Origin: an uncultured Bacteroidales bacterium
GTDB taxonomy: Bacteria; Bacteroidota; Bacteroidia; Bacteroidales; CAIWKO01
Assembly (NCBI GenBank): GCA_903913285.1
Contig: CAIWKO010000015.1
Coordinates: 1-63,731 of the forward strand
DNA: 63,731 nucleotides
Direction: 5' to 3'
The first letter of the stretch is position 1; every line of letters starts with the position of its first letter. Position numbers and translations under genes: made by a program. Positions 16,993 to 25,391 of the stretch are shown here, piece by piece. Under the pieces are notes generated by a model. The model worked only from the letters and a program-made list of their open reading frames with translations, did no database searches and was not told where the DNA came from.

Positions 16993-19254
16993 TTATTTTA
17001 GTAAGATCATTTTTTTTGTCAGTAAATTATTGTCAATTTGAATTACACAAGAATATATTCCGTTTGGAAAATTTTCGGCATTCCATTGAAAGTTGTACGA
17101 ACCTTTTTCTAATTTTTTATTCACCAGAGTAGTTTCAAGTTGCCCGAACGAATTATAAATATTTAACGAAACGTATTCGTCATTCGGTACAGAAAATCTT
17201 ATGGTTGTTGTTGCATTAAAAGGGTTGGGGTAGTTTTGAAATAATTGCATCCCCGAATGAATATCTCCTTCCGAATGGTTAATGCCTAATGGGCTTATAG
17301 AATAATTTCGTGCTACTCTGAACCCAACATGATACCAGGGATGATTCGGATCCTGTGGACCTCGGTAGTAGGAAGGATTCCGGTTTGATATGCGCGAATG
17401 TCCGTTATCAACGCTGCCGATCATTTCTCCGTTATACCAGTTTCCGCCGCGCATACCTCTGTATGGTTTGCCATCGGGCATTATGAACCCTGTAATGGGC
17501 CCGGTAGGATTATCATAAGGACTAACACTATAATAGGTTTGCCCGTACCAATCGTTCACAAACTCCCAAACATTGCCTGCAATATCATAAAGTCCGTAGG
17601 AGTTCCTTCCATCGCCGGTTTGATAGCTTGTTGCACTTCCCGGCCAGTTATAATCCGTTTTCTGGCGCAGAGAACCGTCATAGAAACCTGCAGGTGTGGT
17701 GAAAGGATAAAGAGCCATATTGGTACTTTCATATGGATCTCCCGAATCGGGCCAATTTGCTTTTGTTTTATCCACATCATCGCCCCAGGCATAGTTATAA
17801 TAAGGGTCGGTGTGTCCGCCTCTTCCTGCCCATTCCCATTCTGCCTCGGTCGGGAGGCGATAGCCGTTCTTCGAAAAGTCGCAATTCCAGGTTGTCAGGT
17901 TATAACAGGCATCTAGCCCGTTTTGCTGGCTTAGCCAGTTGCAAAAGGCAGCAGCACCAAACCACATAACGCCTACCATAGGATGATTTGCTCTGAAATC
18001 TGCCATCGAAAACACGTGTCCGTCGTAACTGATGCTGTAATATGTGGCTGCCTGATGCGTGATGCAATAAATATTCGTATCACCGGTAGCATAAACCGTA
18101 TCGTTACGAACTTCTATAGCTCCTGCCAACAAAGATGAATTCAGATAAGCAAGAAATTGCTGGTTGGTGGTTTCGGTTTGTGCCATGTAAAAAGAATCTA
18201 CTTTCACAGAATGGATGGGCGTTTCATCGCTGGGATGACCGGGATCAACATATCCGAAATGATCGCCCATACTGAACGAATCGGCAGGTATCAGAATTTC
18301 ATTAAAGTTCAGATTACTGTTATCCATTCCGCCTCTGACCAAAAGAATATAATCCTTAACGGTTTTATTATGATACGAAACTATGCCATATTGCGTGTTG
18401 ATATCCCATGCTACAGTTGAAGTATTATGCATGCTTGTTGACGACCAGAAATTCCCGGTCTGAATACCGGTGAAATAATTATGATCAAAGGAAGGATTGA
18501 TCAGATTTACTTCATTCAGTGATTGTAGTTCTTTAATATTGGGTACTCTCCAGTCGGTTTTGCCGGCCAGCGAAAAACCATTGGCGTAGGCCAGTGCTTG
18601 TTCCCAGGTTACAGAATCGGCATATTGATTCTTTTGCCATATCAATCCTGTAAAATTATCCTTTATGGTACCATTGCCATTGTCGGTGAAATGAGCAACG
18701 GAAAAAGTTGTGGTTATTGGAGTTCTGACAGCCCTAACATGAAATCTTTTCGTACCCCCGGCACTAAGGGTCTCTGTTTTCGGGTGCGCACCGATACCGC
18801 CACCAGAATTTGCAACCCATATCTTGGTGGTATCATCTGCACGTTTCTCACTCGTCCACCAATAATCAGCAAGAGTTTTTTTAAAGAAAGAAGTATCAAG
18901 AGCCGGATTAAGACGATCGAAATCATGGATGCTGAACAACTCTATACTGGTCGGAAGGCGCCAATCAGTGTATCCTGCCAGAGTCAGATTGTTGCTATAA
19001 GTTACTGCATTTTCAAAGGTCATTTCGCCGCCGTCCACCTTTTGCCACATCAGTTGTGTATTATTATCGGTGATGGTTCCATCGCCATTATCGGTATATG
19101 AAACGGGATTAATAACAAAATCGGCATCTTCTCCGTGAGTCAAAGTATAACTTGTGTGTTGACCCGTTTCTGGCAATTTAAACGGAATAAGTTTTTGGGC
19201 ATTGCTTGCAGAAAATGATAAAACAATGATCAGCGGTAGTATTAGTCGGTTCAT
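16993..19254 (-). CDS. T9SS-secreted DUF1566 x2 + SUMF1/FGE-like protein
   Basis: 753 residues. Signal peptide 1-19. Two DUF1566 domains (about 50-175 and 180-310) carry DNGDGTITDNNTQLMWQK and TDWRVPNIKELQSL. Then comes a formylglycine-generating-enzyme (SUMF1) fold (about 315-665) with SFSMGDHFGY, YRLPTEAEWEWAGRGG, YGLYDIAGNVWEFVNDWY and RGGNWYNGE...HVGFRVAR. The cysteine pair used by true FGE near the RGGSF motif is absent, so this is probably a binding or non-sulfatase version. T9SS signal from NYPNPFNAT to TKKMILLK. Its place next to two ASST-like genes is notable. Confidence 0.85.
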   Translation of the reverse strand: MNRLILPLIIVLSFSASNAQKLIPFKLPETGQHTSYTLTHGEDADFVINPVSYTDNGDGTITDNNTQLMWQKVDGGEMTFENAVTYSNNLTLAGYTDWRLPTSIELFSIHDFDRLNPALDTSFFKKTLADYWWTSEKRADDTTKIWVANSGGGIGAHPKTETLSAGGTKRFHVRAVRTPITTTFSVAHFTDNGNGTIKDNFTGLIWQKNQYADSVTWEQALAYANGFSLAGKTDWRVPNIKELQSLNEVNLINPSFDHNYFTGIQTGNFWSSTSMHNTSTVAWDINTQYGIVSYHNKTVKDYILLVRGGMDNSNLNFNEILIPADSFSMGDHFGYVDPGHPSDETPIHSVKVDSFYMAQTETTNQQFLAYLNSSLLAGAIEVRNDTVYATGDTNIYCITHQAATYYSISYDGHVFSMADFRANHPMVGVMWFGAAAFCNWLSQQNGLDACYNLTTWNCDFSKNGYRLPTEAEWEWAGRGGHTDPYYNYAWGDDVDKTKANWPDSGDPYESTNMALYPFTTPAGFYDGSLRQKTDYNWPGSATSYQTGDGRNSYGLYDIAGNVWEFVNDWYGQTYYSVSPYDNPTGPITGFIMPDGKPYRGMRGGNWYNGEMIGSVDNGHSRISNRNPSYYRGPQDPNHPWYHVGFRVARNYSISPLGINHSEGDIHSGMQLFQNYPNPFNATTTIRFSVPNDEYVSLNIYNSFGQLETTLVNKKLEKGSYNFQWNAENFPNGIYSCVIQIDNNLLTKKMILLK

Positions 19255-19288
19255 ATAGGGTGACTCTTTTTTATTTTTTTATTGTAGT

Positions 19289-20527
19289 TTATTTAAATAA
19301 CAGATCAGCTCCTTTAATTTCCGGCATATCAATTGGGTCGGAGAACAAATAGCTTCCTTTTGGAATAATATCCAGGTCTCTCAATTTTATTAATTGGTTC
19401 CGTTGGTCCGCCGTGAGAGTATTATTAATCTTTGCGAAGCAAACGGCATAATTGTACGACATTTCACCATCAAGTTCTCCATATCTTTTTATCATCGAAA
19501 ACACTTTCTCTTTATCAGGCGTTTCGTTCGCCTGTGCTTTCCTGAGTTCTTTGGCAACGTCGGTGCGTATCTGAATAATTTCTTTGAGCAATGGCTCCTG
19601 ATCTTTAACGATGGTGTTCAGCAGTTCTGCCTGTTCGTGGTTAAGTACCTGAATGAAATCATTTCCTTTGTTTCCCGTGAGCGATGTGCTGATCTTATAA
19701 TTATGGTTGCCCATGGCCGGAAAGTCTTTCAGGTAGAAGCCTCCGAAATAAGTGCCGTGGCGTTCGGGGCAGAAATAAGCATCAGCATCAACAGAACCGG
19801 CATACCAGCTGAAGAGTTCGCTTAAATAGGTCATAACACATACATGGGCACGGTGGGTCATACTTTTCTTGTCCAGGGTTTCGGGCAGATCAGGCCAGGT
19901 GGAAGAATTGCTGAATTCCAGTTTTGCAAGAGCGGCTTTTTGCGATTCGGTGAACGAATATATAACCTTGCCCTCAACCATGGCTCTGTCGTAGCTTAAC
20001 TCAGCATCGAGTTCGTAAAGTTCTGAGCAGAATTTCCTTACTTCTTCTTTCGAAAACTCTTTTTTCCCGGCTGGAATTTTGCCTTCCAGTTCATCGCGAA
20101 AAGCCCTGATAAGCACCATGCGTTTTTTTGCAAAGGCATCATAAACGGGTGCCTGCTTGTTGGCCAGATCTTTGAGCTGCTGCAATTGTTCGGGACTAAG
20201 GATCATTAGTACATTTTCGGCAATACGGGTCAGGAAATCGGTATTATGTCCCATTTCGTTCTTATCGTTATCGCGCATATACTGAAATCCGAAGAAATCG
20301 GCAACTTTGCCCGGCGGAAAGAAACAATCGGCCCCGAAAGAACCCGTGATGAAAGCCAGACCATTAAATGCCATGGTATTCAGTTGTGCTCTTTCGGAAC
20401 TCGCTTGTTGTATGGTATATTGTTTCTGGCCTTTCGGTTTTGGTTTGTTTGGGTCCTGAGCAAACGAACTGCGGATCGAAAGTATCTCGAACAGGAGTAA
20501 TAAAGTTGCAACGAGCCGTAGTTTCAT
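19289..20527 (-). CDS. Secreted protein with duplicated Spy/LTxxQ-like domain
   Basis: 412 residues. Signal peptide 1-24 (SSFAQ). Two homologous halves, about 53-204 and 233-384: GADCFFPPGKVADFFGFQY pairs with DADAYFCPERHGTYFGGFY, LSPEQLQQL with LNHEQAELL, ELDAELSY with ELDGEMSY, and FTESQKAALAKLE with LTADQRNQLIKLR. The LTxxQ-type repeats point to a Spy-related helical fold. There is no T9SS domain and no membrane anchor, so it probably stays in the periplasm, unlike its operon neighbours. I do not recognise the family; it could be a soluble sensor or binding partner of the module. Confidence 0.65.
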   Translation of the reverse strand: MKLRLVATLLLLFEILSIRSSFAQDPNKPKPKGQKQYTIQQASSERAQLNTMAFNGLAFITGSFGADCFFPPGKVADFFGFQYMRDNDKNEMGHNTDFLTRIAENVLMILSPEQLQQLKDLANKQAPVYDAFAKKRMVLIRAFRDELEGKIPAGKKEFSKEEVRKFCSELYELDAELSYDRAMVEGKVIYSFTESQKAALAKLEFSNSSTWPDLPETLDKKSMTHRAHVCVMTYLSELFSWYAGSVDADAYFCPERHGTYFGGFYLKDFPAMGNHNYKISTSLTGNKGNDFIQVLNHEQAELLNTIVKDQEPLLKEIIQIRTDVAKELRKAQANETPDKEKVFSMIKRYGELDGEMSYNYAVCFAKINNTLTADQRNQLIKLRDLDIIPKGSYLFSDPIDMPEIKGADLLFK

Positions 20528-20580
20528 TTTTCGTTTTATTAGTTGTACAAGTTCTGCTTCATGCCCAAAACCATGCTGTA

Positions 20581-21945
20581 TTATAGTTTAACAAATTTTC
20601 GTGTTGTGACGACCGTGTTATCTTTCACCAGCGAAATAAAATAGATACCCTTTGGCAAACTGCTCAAGTTTAGCGTTAGACTACTTCCTGTAATAGCATA
20701 GGTATTGATCTTTTCGCCCAAAACATTCGAAATATATACCTGCTGAATTCCATCCGTATTGTTCACGTTCAGTTCCGATGAAACGGGATTTGGGAACAGT
20801 GAGATGATGTTTTGAGTATTTTCAGCGATGCCGCTTTGATTCGTAATATCATTCACATCCCGTGGTTCAACCCGTGTGATCAGCGAAGACTCATAAACAA
20901 CACCGGTTATTGCATAATGTGTTCCTACAGTTGCCGTGGTATATTTATACAGCAACCCGCCTATTTTGGTCGAATCGGTTCCATTAAATACGATCCATTC
21001 ACCTAATGTGGCAGCATTCGTTGCATCAACACAAGGTATGTTATTTAACGATACCAGAACTCCTTCAAGTTCTTCCGTACCCGAATTCACAGTAGTTACA
21101 GGGTAAGCAGCATGCAGTGTATTGCCCGAACTTACCTTGGTAATACTTGAAACGGTCTTGATCTCGGTATAGGTCTGCACTTCTGAAACCAAACCTGTAA
21201 CCGTAACTGAATCGCCTCTTGCAATTCCGGCGGTGGCTATGTGTGCTGAATCACTTACAAAAAGTCCGCTCCAGGGTCCGTATCCGCTTTGGATGAACAT
21301 ACCGTTGGTATATTTGGCCGAGACAATACCACCTGTAACGACCATCTGGCCGCTATAGGCAGATGCATAGGGCGATGTGGTTGCATATTGTATGTCGTGT
21401 ATGGATACGGCAGGAGTGACTCCCGTTGTTATATTAACATCATCAACCTGTATGTCTTCCAGATCAGATAAGGTATTTCTGACCGACAGAATAAATTCGG
21501 CTGAAGTAGAACTGGTATCCGATATTATCACCTGCGTTTTCTGCGCCCAGGATGATGAGTTTATATTCAACCACGAACTGTAGTAATAAGCTGTTGCATT
21601 ATTCGGTCCGCCGGTATAGATCCCCGTGCGGATACTTCCGTGTCCCTTCACCCAGAATGTCATGGTGTATGAGTTTCCTGCAACAATGGTTTGGTCTTGT
21701 GTTGTGAGTCTTTTTTGGCTTGCACTTCGGCTCACAAGTTTGATGGCGTATGTCCCGGTGTGGGGTGCTGATGTGTATTGTGTTGCACTGTCGGCCGTAA
21801 AACTTGTTTTGGCACCATACCAATCTGTTGGTTCAATGGGGGCAACGGTTGTCCATAATTCAAACCCGCTTGAAAACTGGCCGTAGGTTTTGTTGATGGT
21901 AAAACCTAACAGGCAAAAAACGATTAAAAGATAGATTTTTCTCAT
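20581..21945 (-). CDS. T9SS-secreted protein with CBM-like and OB-fold domains
   Basis: 454 residues. Signal peptide 1-22. The N-terminal jelly-roll-like region (about 25-170) has HTGTYAIKLVSRSAS and SYTMTFWVKGHG, as in carbohydrate-binding modules. The second part (about 178-365) has VSIHDIQYATTSPYASAYSGQMVVTGGIV, GMFIQSG, GLFVSD and RGDSVTVTGLVSE, the OB-fold found in YhcR-type extracellular nucleases but without a nuclease domain attached. T9SS signal from LFPNPVSSE to TRKFVKL. It may bind nucleic acid or polysaccharide at the surface. It is the second cargo gene of module A, next to a phosphoesterase. Confidence 0.78.
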   Translation of the reverse strand: MRKIYLLIVFCLLGFTINKTYGQFSSGFELWTTVAPIEPTDWYGAKTSFTADSATQYTSAPHTGTYAIKLVSRSASQKRLTTQDQTIVAGNSYTMTFWVKGHGSIRTGIYTGGPNNATAYYYSSWLNINSSSWAQKTQVIISDTSSTSAEFILSVRNTLSDLEDIQVDDVNITTGVTPAVSIHDIQYATTSPYASAYSGQMVVTGGIVSAKYTNGMFIQSGYGPWSGLFVSDSAHIATAGIARGDSVTVTGLVSEVQTYTEIKTVSSITKVSSGNTLHAAYPVTTVNSGTEELEGVLVSLNNIPCVDATNAATLGEWIVFNGTDSTKIGGLLYKYTTATVGTHYAITGVVYESSLITRVEPRDVNDITNQSGIAENTQNIISLFPNPVSSELNVNNTDGIQQVYISNVLGEKINTYAITGSSLTLNLSSLPKGIYFISLVKDNTVVTTRKFVKL

Positions 21946-21975
21946 AGATTTTTAGTTTTTTATTATTACTGGATT

Positions 21976-23679
21976 TTATTTTGAGATCGTAATTTTAAAA
22001 ACACTTGAATTATTCCCGTCGTAGAGTTTCACAAAGTAAATTCCCTGACTCAGTTCAGCGGTGTTGAATTGCGTGCTTGTTTCTCCTTTTTTAACCCGGC
22101 TCGTCAGTATGGTTTCACCTGTTATGTTGAGTAATGCAACAGGACGGTCGTAGTCTTTCGCGTTTTCGGTTTGTATGAATAGTGTGTTTGTTGATGGATT
22201 GGGGAAAACGGTCACTATATTATAGTTTTCGTTCAAATCGCTCACGTGCAGATTCTGAATAGAGTCGTAGCAGCTTAAGTTAATATTGTATGTCTCCGAA
22301 ATGTCTTTATTGTGCAAAGATGTTGTTTCCTGCGAGGGCAATACAGCACGCACATAATCAACCGTCACACCCGAGGGGGAAACATTTAGCCTTAGATGAC
22401 CCGAGTTTGGAATAATAATTCCGGTTACATATCCATAAGTTATTGCATGCGGAACGTTCGTGAAATTTGGCAAACTGGGCTGCGGTACTTCCTGATATAA
22501 CAGGCAGTCCAGATCCTGTTTGGCAAAGAAATGGTCGTGGCCGTGGAATACTACCGAAACTTTATTCTCGGTCAGCAGGTCTTTGATAGGTTTATACCAT
22601 CCCGGGCGGTTGGTGGCCCAACCATCGGTGCCATCTATGTTTTTACCTCCCCATTCATAATAATCTGCTTTTTCAACGCCTCCGCGTCCTTCGCCATCGC
22701 CACCGCAACCCACCAGATTGTGGATGAAAACGAATTTATACGTCGAAGTGGAGTTCTCGAGGGTAGCTTTCAGCCAGTCATATTGCGGTTTGCCCAGTGT
22801 CCAGCGCCAGCAGTGCAAGCTGTCGGGTTTCGGACTGGTGTTCCAGAACGGGTCGAGCACTACAAAAAGTGCATCACCCCAGGTCCACGAATAATAGGCT
22901 TCGCGTTGGCCTACAAAATTATTGTTCGTCGTATCGCCCGAATAAAAGCCGTCGGGCAGGGGATTCATGAAATATTTCTTGCGGTATTTGGTGTCCCACA
23001 CAGCGACATTATTGGGAGTACTGTTCAAATACCAGCCTTCTTCGCCTTCGTGGTTGCCCAAAACAATATATAATGGCACGCTGTGATTTACGGTTTCGTA
23101 ATACGAACGCAGCAATTTGCAACGGAAGGGGACAGTGTCTTCGGGAACGGCATTCAGTGAAGGTCTCTTGAGTTTATCGGTCATCAAAAAATCGCCAAGG
23201 TCGATCATAAAATCAGGGTTGTCGTCCAATTGGTTTTTCAGGCACAATCTGTAAAGAGCAGTATCGGAACCGGCATCCATGTGCGGATCGGCTTGTATAT
23301 TGAAGGTGAACGATTCGCCGGCAGGTCGTGCCGTGTGGAAGGTATGTTCGGGTCTGTTAATCGTAACAGTGTCGCCGGGCCTGCGATATTGCAACTTGTA
23401 GTAATATTTGGTGTCGGCAGTTAATCCCGTAAGGCTGATAACAACCACTGCATCGCCTACGCTGTCGGCGCTCACCGTGATCCACGATGTGTGTCCGGGA
23501 TATACTCCGCTTGCGGTTCCGTAGGCAACACGTGCCTGAACGGTTGAATCGAAAATGGCTTTAATGCCGATACTCGTGTTTTCGGGCCTGCCCAGCATTT
23601 CGCTGCGAATGATGTGTTGTCCGTAGGAAAATAATCCGCAAAAGAAGGTTAATATAATGGTGAGACGAACTTTGTACAT
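21976..23679 (-). CDS. T9SS-secreted calcineurin-like metallophosphoesterase, paralog
   Basis: 567 residues. Signal peptide 1-20. N-terminal FnIII-like domain (MLGRPENTSIGIKAIFDS), then a metallophosphoesterase domain with DLGDFLM, GNHEGEEGW, FIHNLVGCGGDGEGRGG and GHDHFFAKQ. T9SS signal from VFPNPSTNT to VFKITISK. It shares the MLGRP start, YYLQ/WYLNSTPNNVAV stretch and GEGRGG loop with the protein at 11800-13443, so the two are duplicates. It is the first cargo gene after the sensor gene (24-bp gap). An extracellular phosphatase or phosphodiesterase is likely; substrate unknown. Confidence 0.9.
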   Translation of the reverse strand: MYKVRLTIILTFFCGLFSYGQHIIRSEMLGRPENTSIGIKAIFDSTVQARVAYGTASGVYPGHTSWITVSADSVGDAVVVISLTGLTADTKYYYKLQYRRPGDTVTINRPEHTFHTARPAGESFTFNIQADPHMDAGSDTALYRLCLKNQLDDNPDFMIDLGDFLMTDKLKRPSLNAVPEDTVPFRCKLLRSYYETVNHSVPLYIVLGNHEGEEGWYLNSTPNNVAVWDTKYRKKYFMNPLPDGFYSGDTTNNNFVGQREAYYSWTWGDALFVVLDPFWNTSPKPDSLHCWRWTLGKPQYDWLKATLENSTSTYKFVFIHNLVGCGGDGEGRGGVEKADYYEWGGKNIDGTDGWATNRPGWYKPIKDLLTENKVSVVFHGHDHFFAKQDLDCLLYQEVPQPSLPNFTNVPHAITYGYVTGIIIPNSGHLRLNVSPSGVTVDYVRAVLPSQETTSLHNKDISETYNINLSCYDSIQNLHVSDLNENYNIVTVFPNPSTNTLFIQTENAKDYDRPVALLNITGETILTSRVKKGETSTQFNTAELSQGIYFVKLYDGNNSSVFKITISK

Positions 23680-23703
23680 AGTTTTTGTTTTAGTGGTTTT
23701 AGT

Positions 23704-24195
23704 TTATTTCTTATTCGCGTCGTTTTGTTTGTCGGGTTTGAAATAATCGCGTATTTCTTTCACCACCTTGTCGAATTTCACTAATTGATCGGGTTGGCAA
23801 ATACTTTTAAATTCTTTCGACTGCCCGAAACGCATCAGTTCCATCTGGTATTCGTTTTCGGCTATCTTTCGTGCCAGGGTCTTCACCAGTTCTTCGTCGG
23901 TGGTTTTGTTGAACATGGCAGTGTTCATCGAATCGCGTTCCAGACGGATGTTGAGTTCTATAATTTTTTCCTTATCGAAATATTTGGTTCGCAGATCTTT
24001 TATCTGTTCGAACTGTTCGGGAGTGAGCTCCAGTTCTTTTTTCAGGATAGCTGTAGCATCTTTTGGTTCGCGCGGGGGATGCTGAGGATGGAAAATAACA
24101 TTCTTGCACAAAAAAGCGCCGAGCGACAACAGGTTGAGCGCAATAAGAATGACTATAATGCGTATCAGGAATTTCTTTTGAGCTAATATGTCCAT
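23704..24195 (-). CDS. Membrane-anchored Spy/CnrX-like periplasmic sensor, module A
   Basis: 163 residues. Membrane helix at about 11-31, then PQHPPREP, then a helical hairpin with LELTPEQFEQIKDLR, IAENEYQMELMRFGQSKEFKSICQPDQ and a Lys/Asp-rich tail. It aligns throughout with the module B sensor, including the Cys before PDQ/PEQ, but it lacks that sensor's HH pair. This could mean a different ligand. The start codon is 2 bp after the stop of the putative anti-sigma gene, so the two are probably translationally coupled. Confidence 0.75.
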   Translation of the reverse strand: MDILAQKKFLIRIIVILIALNLLSLGAFLCKNVIFHPQHPPREPKDATAILKKELELTPEQFEQIKDLRTKYFDKEKIIELNIRLERDSMNTAMFNKTTDEELVKTLARKIAENEYQMELMRFGQSKEFKSICQPDQLVKFDKVVKEIRDYFKPDKQNDANKK

Positions 24196-24197
24196 GG

Positions 24198-24509
24198 CTA
24201 ATTATTTATTGACGATGGATTTATCAGAAATTCTTTCGAAATAGTGCGCAGGTCGTTGCTGCGTTGCGCTGTTTGTTTGCTGTTGCTGCTGAGCATGGTG
24301 CTTAAAATAAAACCCATGTTGACCAGGGCGACAAACAAAATAACGAGCACATATTTGTTCTTCAATAATAATGAAGTTGAGCTGCTTTTTTTGGCGCTCA
24401 CTCTTTTCATCAGTGTCTGTTCCCAGGCCTGCGACGGCTCGATGTACTCCAGAGTATCGAACCCTGCGAGCGTTTCTGATATTTGGTTATGGAAATCTGA
24501 TTCTTTCAT
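24198..24509 (-). CDS. Putative single-pass anti-sigma factor, module A
   Basis: 103 residues. N-terminal cytosolic part with LEYIEPSQAWEQTLMKRV, a single membrane helix at about 52-72 (YVLVILFVALVNMGFILSTML), and a short outer tail ending in INPSSINN. No zinc-finger motif. Same size, topology and gene position as the 97-residue protein of module B. Proposed to hold the ECF factor encoded 51 bp upstream; CnrY of Cupriavidus is the nearest characterised parallel in architecture. Confidence 0.65.
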   Translation of the reverse strand: MKESDFHNQISETLAGFDTLEYIEPSQAWEQTLMKRVSAKKSSSTSLLLKNKYVLVILFVALVNMGFILSTMLSSNSKQTAQRSNDLRTISKEFLINPSSINN

Positions 24510-24520
24510 GACTTATTATG

Positions 24521-24531
24521 TTTGACGATTA
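24521..24531 (-). promoter_or_regulatory. Conserved 11-bp element between sigma and anti-sigma genes, module A
   Basis: Minus strand TAATCGTCAAA, 11 nt before the anti-sigma start codon, identical to the element at 11134-11144. The flanking spacer sequences differ between modules, so the element stands out as the conserved part. Confidence 0.4.
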
Positions 24532-24560
24532 TTTTTTTTGATTCTGGCACTGAAGTGAAA

Positions 24561-25124
24561 TTATTTTTTCAGGATGTGCTCCAAAGCGTCGCTGACGTTT
24601 TTCTTGGCGCGGTATATCAGCGATTCAACAGCGACCAGGGTGGTGTTTAATATTTCGGCTATCTCGGCATTGGTGTAGCCTTCTATTTTGCTCAGCGTAA
24701 AAGCGCTTCGCTGGTTGTCGGGCAGGGTGTTGAGGGCTTGCTCAATTTGTTGCATCTTATCGTTCTCGTTCAGGCGTTTGTCGGGCATGGCGCCGCCGCC
24801 TATCCAGTGGGCTATGTCGTCGAGATGAAGTATTTTGCCGAGCGAGGTGAAACGTTTTTTCTGATTGCGCTTTTTAATTTCATCGAGGCATTTGGTAACG
24901 GCTATCCTGTATATCCAGGTAGAGAGGGCAGCATCGCCGCGAAACGATTGAACCGACTGAAACACTTCGATGAACACTTCCTGCGAAATGTCTTCGGCAT
25001 CGTGTTTGTTGAGCAAAAAGCGGTAGCAGGTGTTCAGCACACGCCCCGAGTAAAGCGACACCAGTTGCGAAAAGGCAGCTTTATCTCCGGCCTTTAGTTT
25101 TCCTAAAAGTTCGGCATCATTCAT
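24561..25124 (-). CDS. ECF RNA polymerase sigma factor, module A
   Basis: 187 residues from the ATG at 25122-25124. A GTG at 25139 would lie in frame, but the five extra codons overlap a TACCTTTG -7 element, so I prefer the ATG. Region 2 has NKHDAEDISQEVFIEVFQSVQSF and LSTWIYRIAVTKCLDEIKKRNQKKRF. Region 4 has NQRSAFTLSKIEGYTNAEIAEILNTTLVAVESLIYRAKKNV. It heads a run of ten same-strand genes with gaps of 2-53 bp, down to 11800. It shares the sigma-2 core with the module B factor. Confidence 0.93.
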   Translation of the reverse strand: MNDAELLGKLKAGDKAAFSQLVSLYSGRVLNTCYRFLLNKHDAEDISQEVFIEVFQSVQSFRGDAALSTWIYRIAVTKCLDEIKKRNQKKRFTSLGKILHLDDIAHWIGGGAMPDKRLNENDKMQQIEQALNTLPDNQRSAFTLSKIEGYTNAEIAEILNTTLVAVESLIYRAKKNVSDALEHILKK

Positions 25125-25128
25125 TATG

Positions 25129-25136
25129 CAAAGGTA
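25129..25136 (-). promoter_or_regulatory. -7 element (TACCTTTG) abutting the module A sigma start
   Basis: Minus strand TACCTTTG, 4 nt before the ATG at 25124. If used, transcription would begin at or near the start codon, giving a leaderless or nearly leaderless message. No clear -33 TTG. Confidence 0.5.
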
Positions 25137-25139
25137 CAC

Positions 25140-25391
25140 ATTATTGTGTTTTACACCTAAGGGCTTTGTGATTGGCGATTGGTGATTAGCGATTTAAAAG
25201 AGAAACCACAGTGGTCACAATGAAAAAACAGAGGTACACAGTGTGATTCTTTCGCGGTCTTTGCGGTTAATTTTTTATTTATTTTGCTACTAAGACTCTA
25301 AGACACCAAGTCCCACAAAGAAATTCTTTTCTGGCTTTTCCATCCTTCAGGATAAGAGGCAAAGAAAAGGCAGAAAAGAATTTACTCCTAA
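25140..25391. other. gene-free spacer with a 7-bp repeat
   Basis: Four imperfect heptamers gattggc/gattggt/gattagc/gattta at 25170-25196. The rest is low-complexity, and I see no gene or hairpin. It separates module A from the LamG gene upstream. Confidence 0.7.

Noticed and set aside
16993-19254. Active formylglycine-generating enzyme for sulfatases
   Set aside because: The SUMF1 fold lacks the required cysteines and no sulfatase gene lies in the window.
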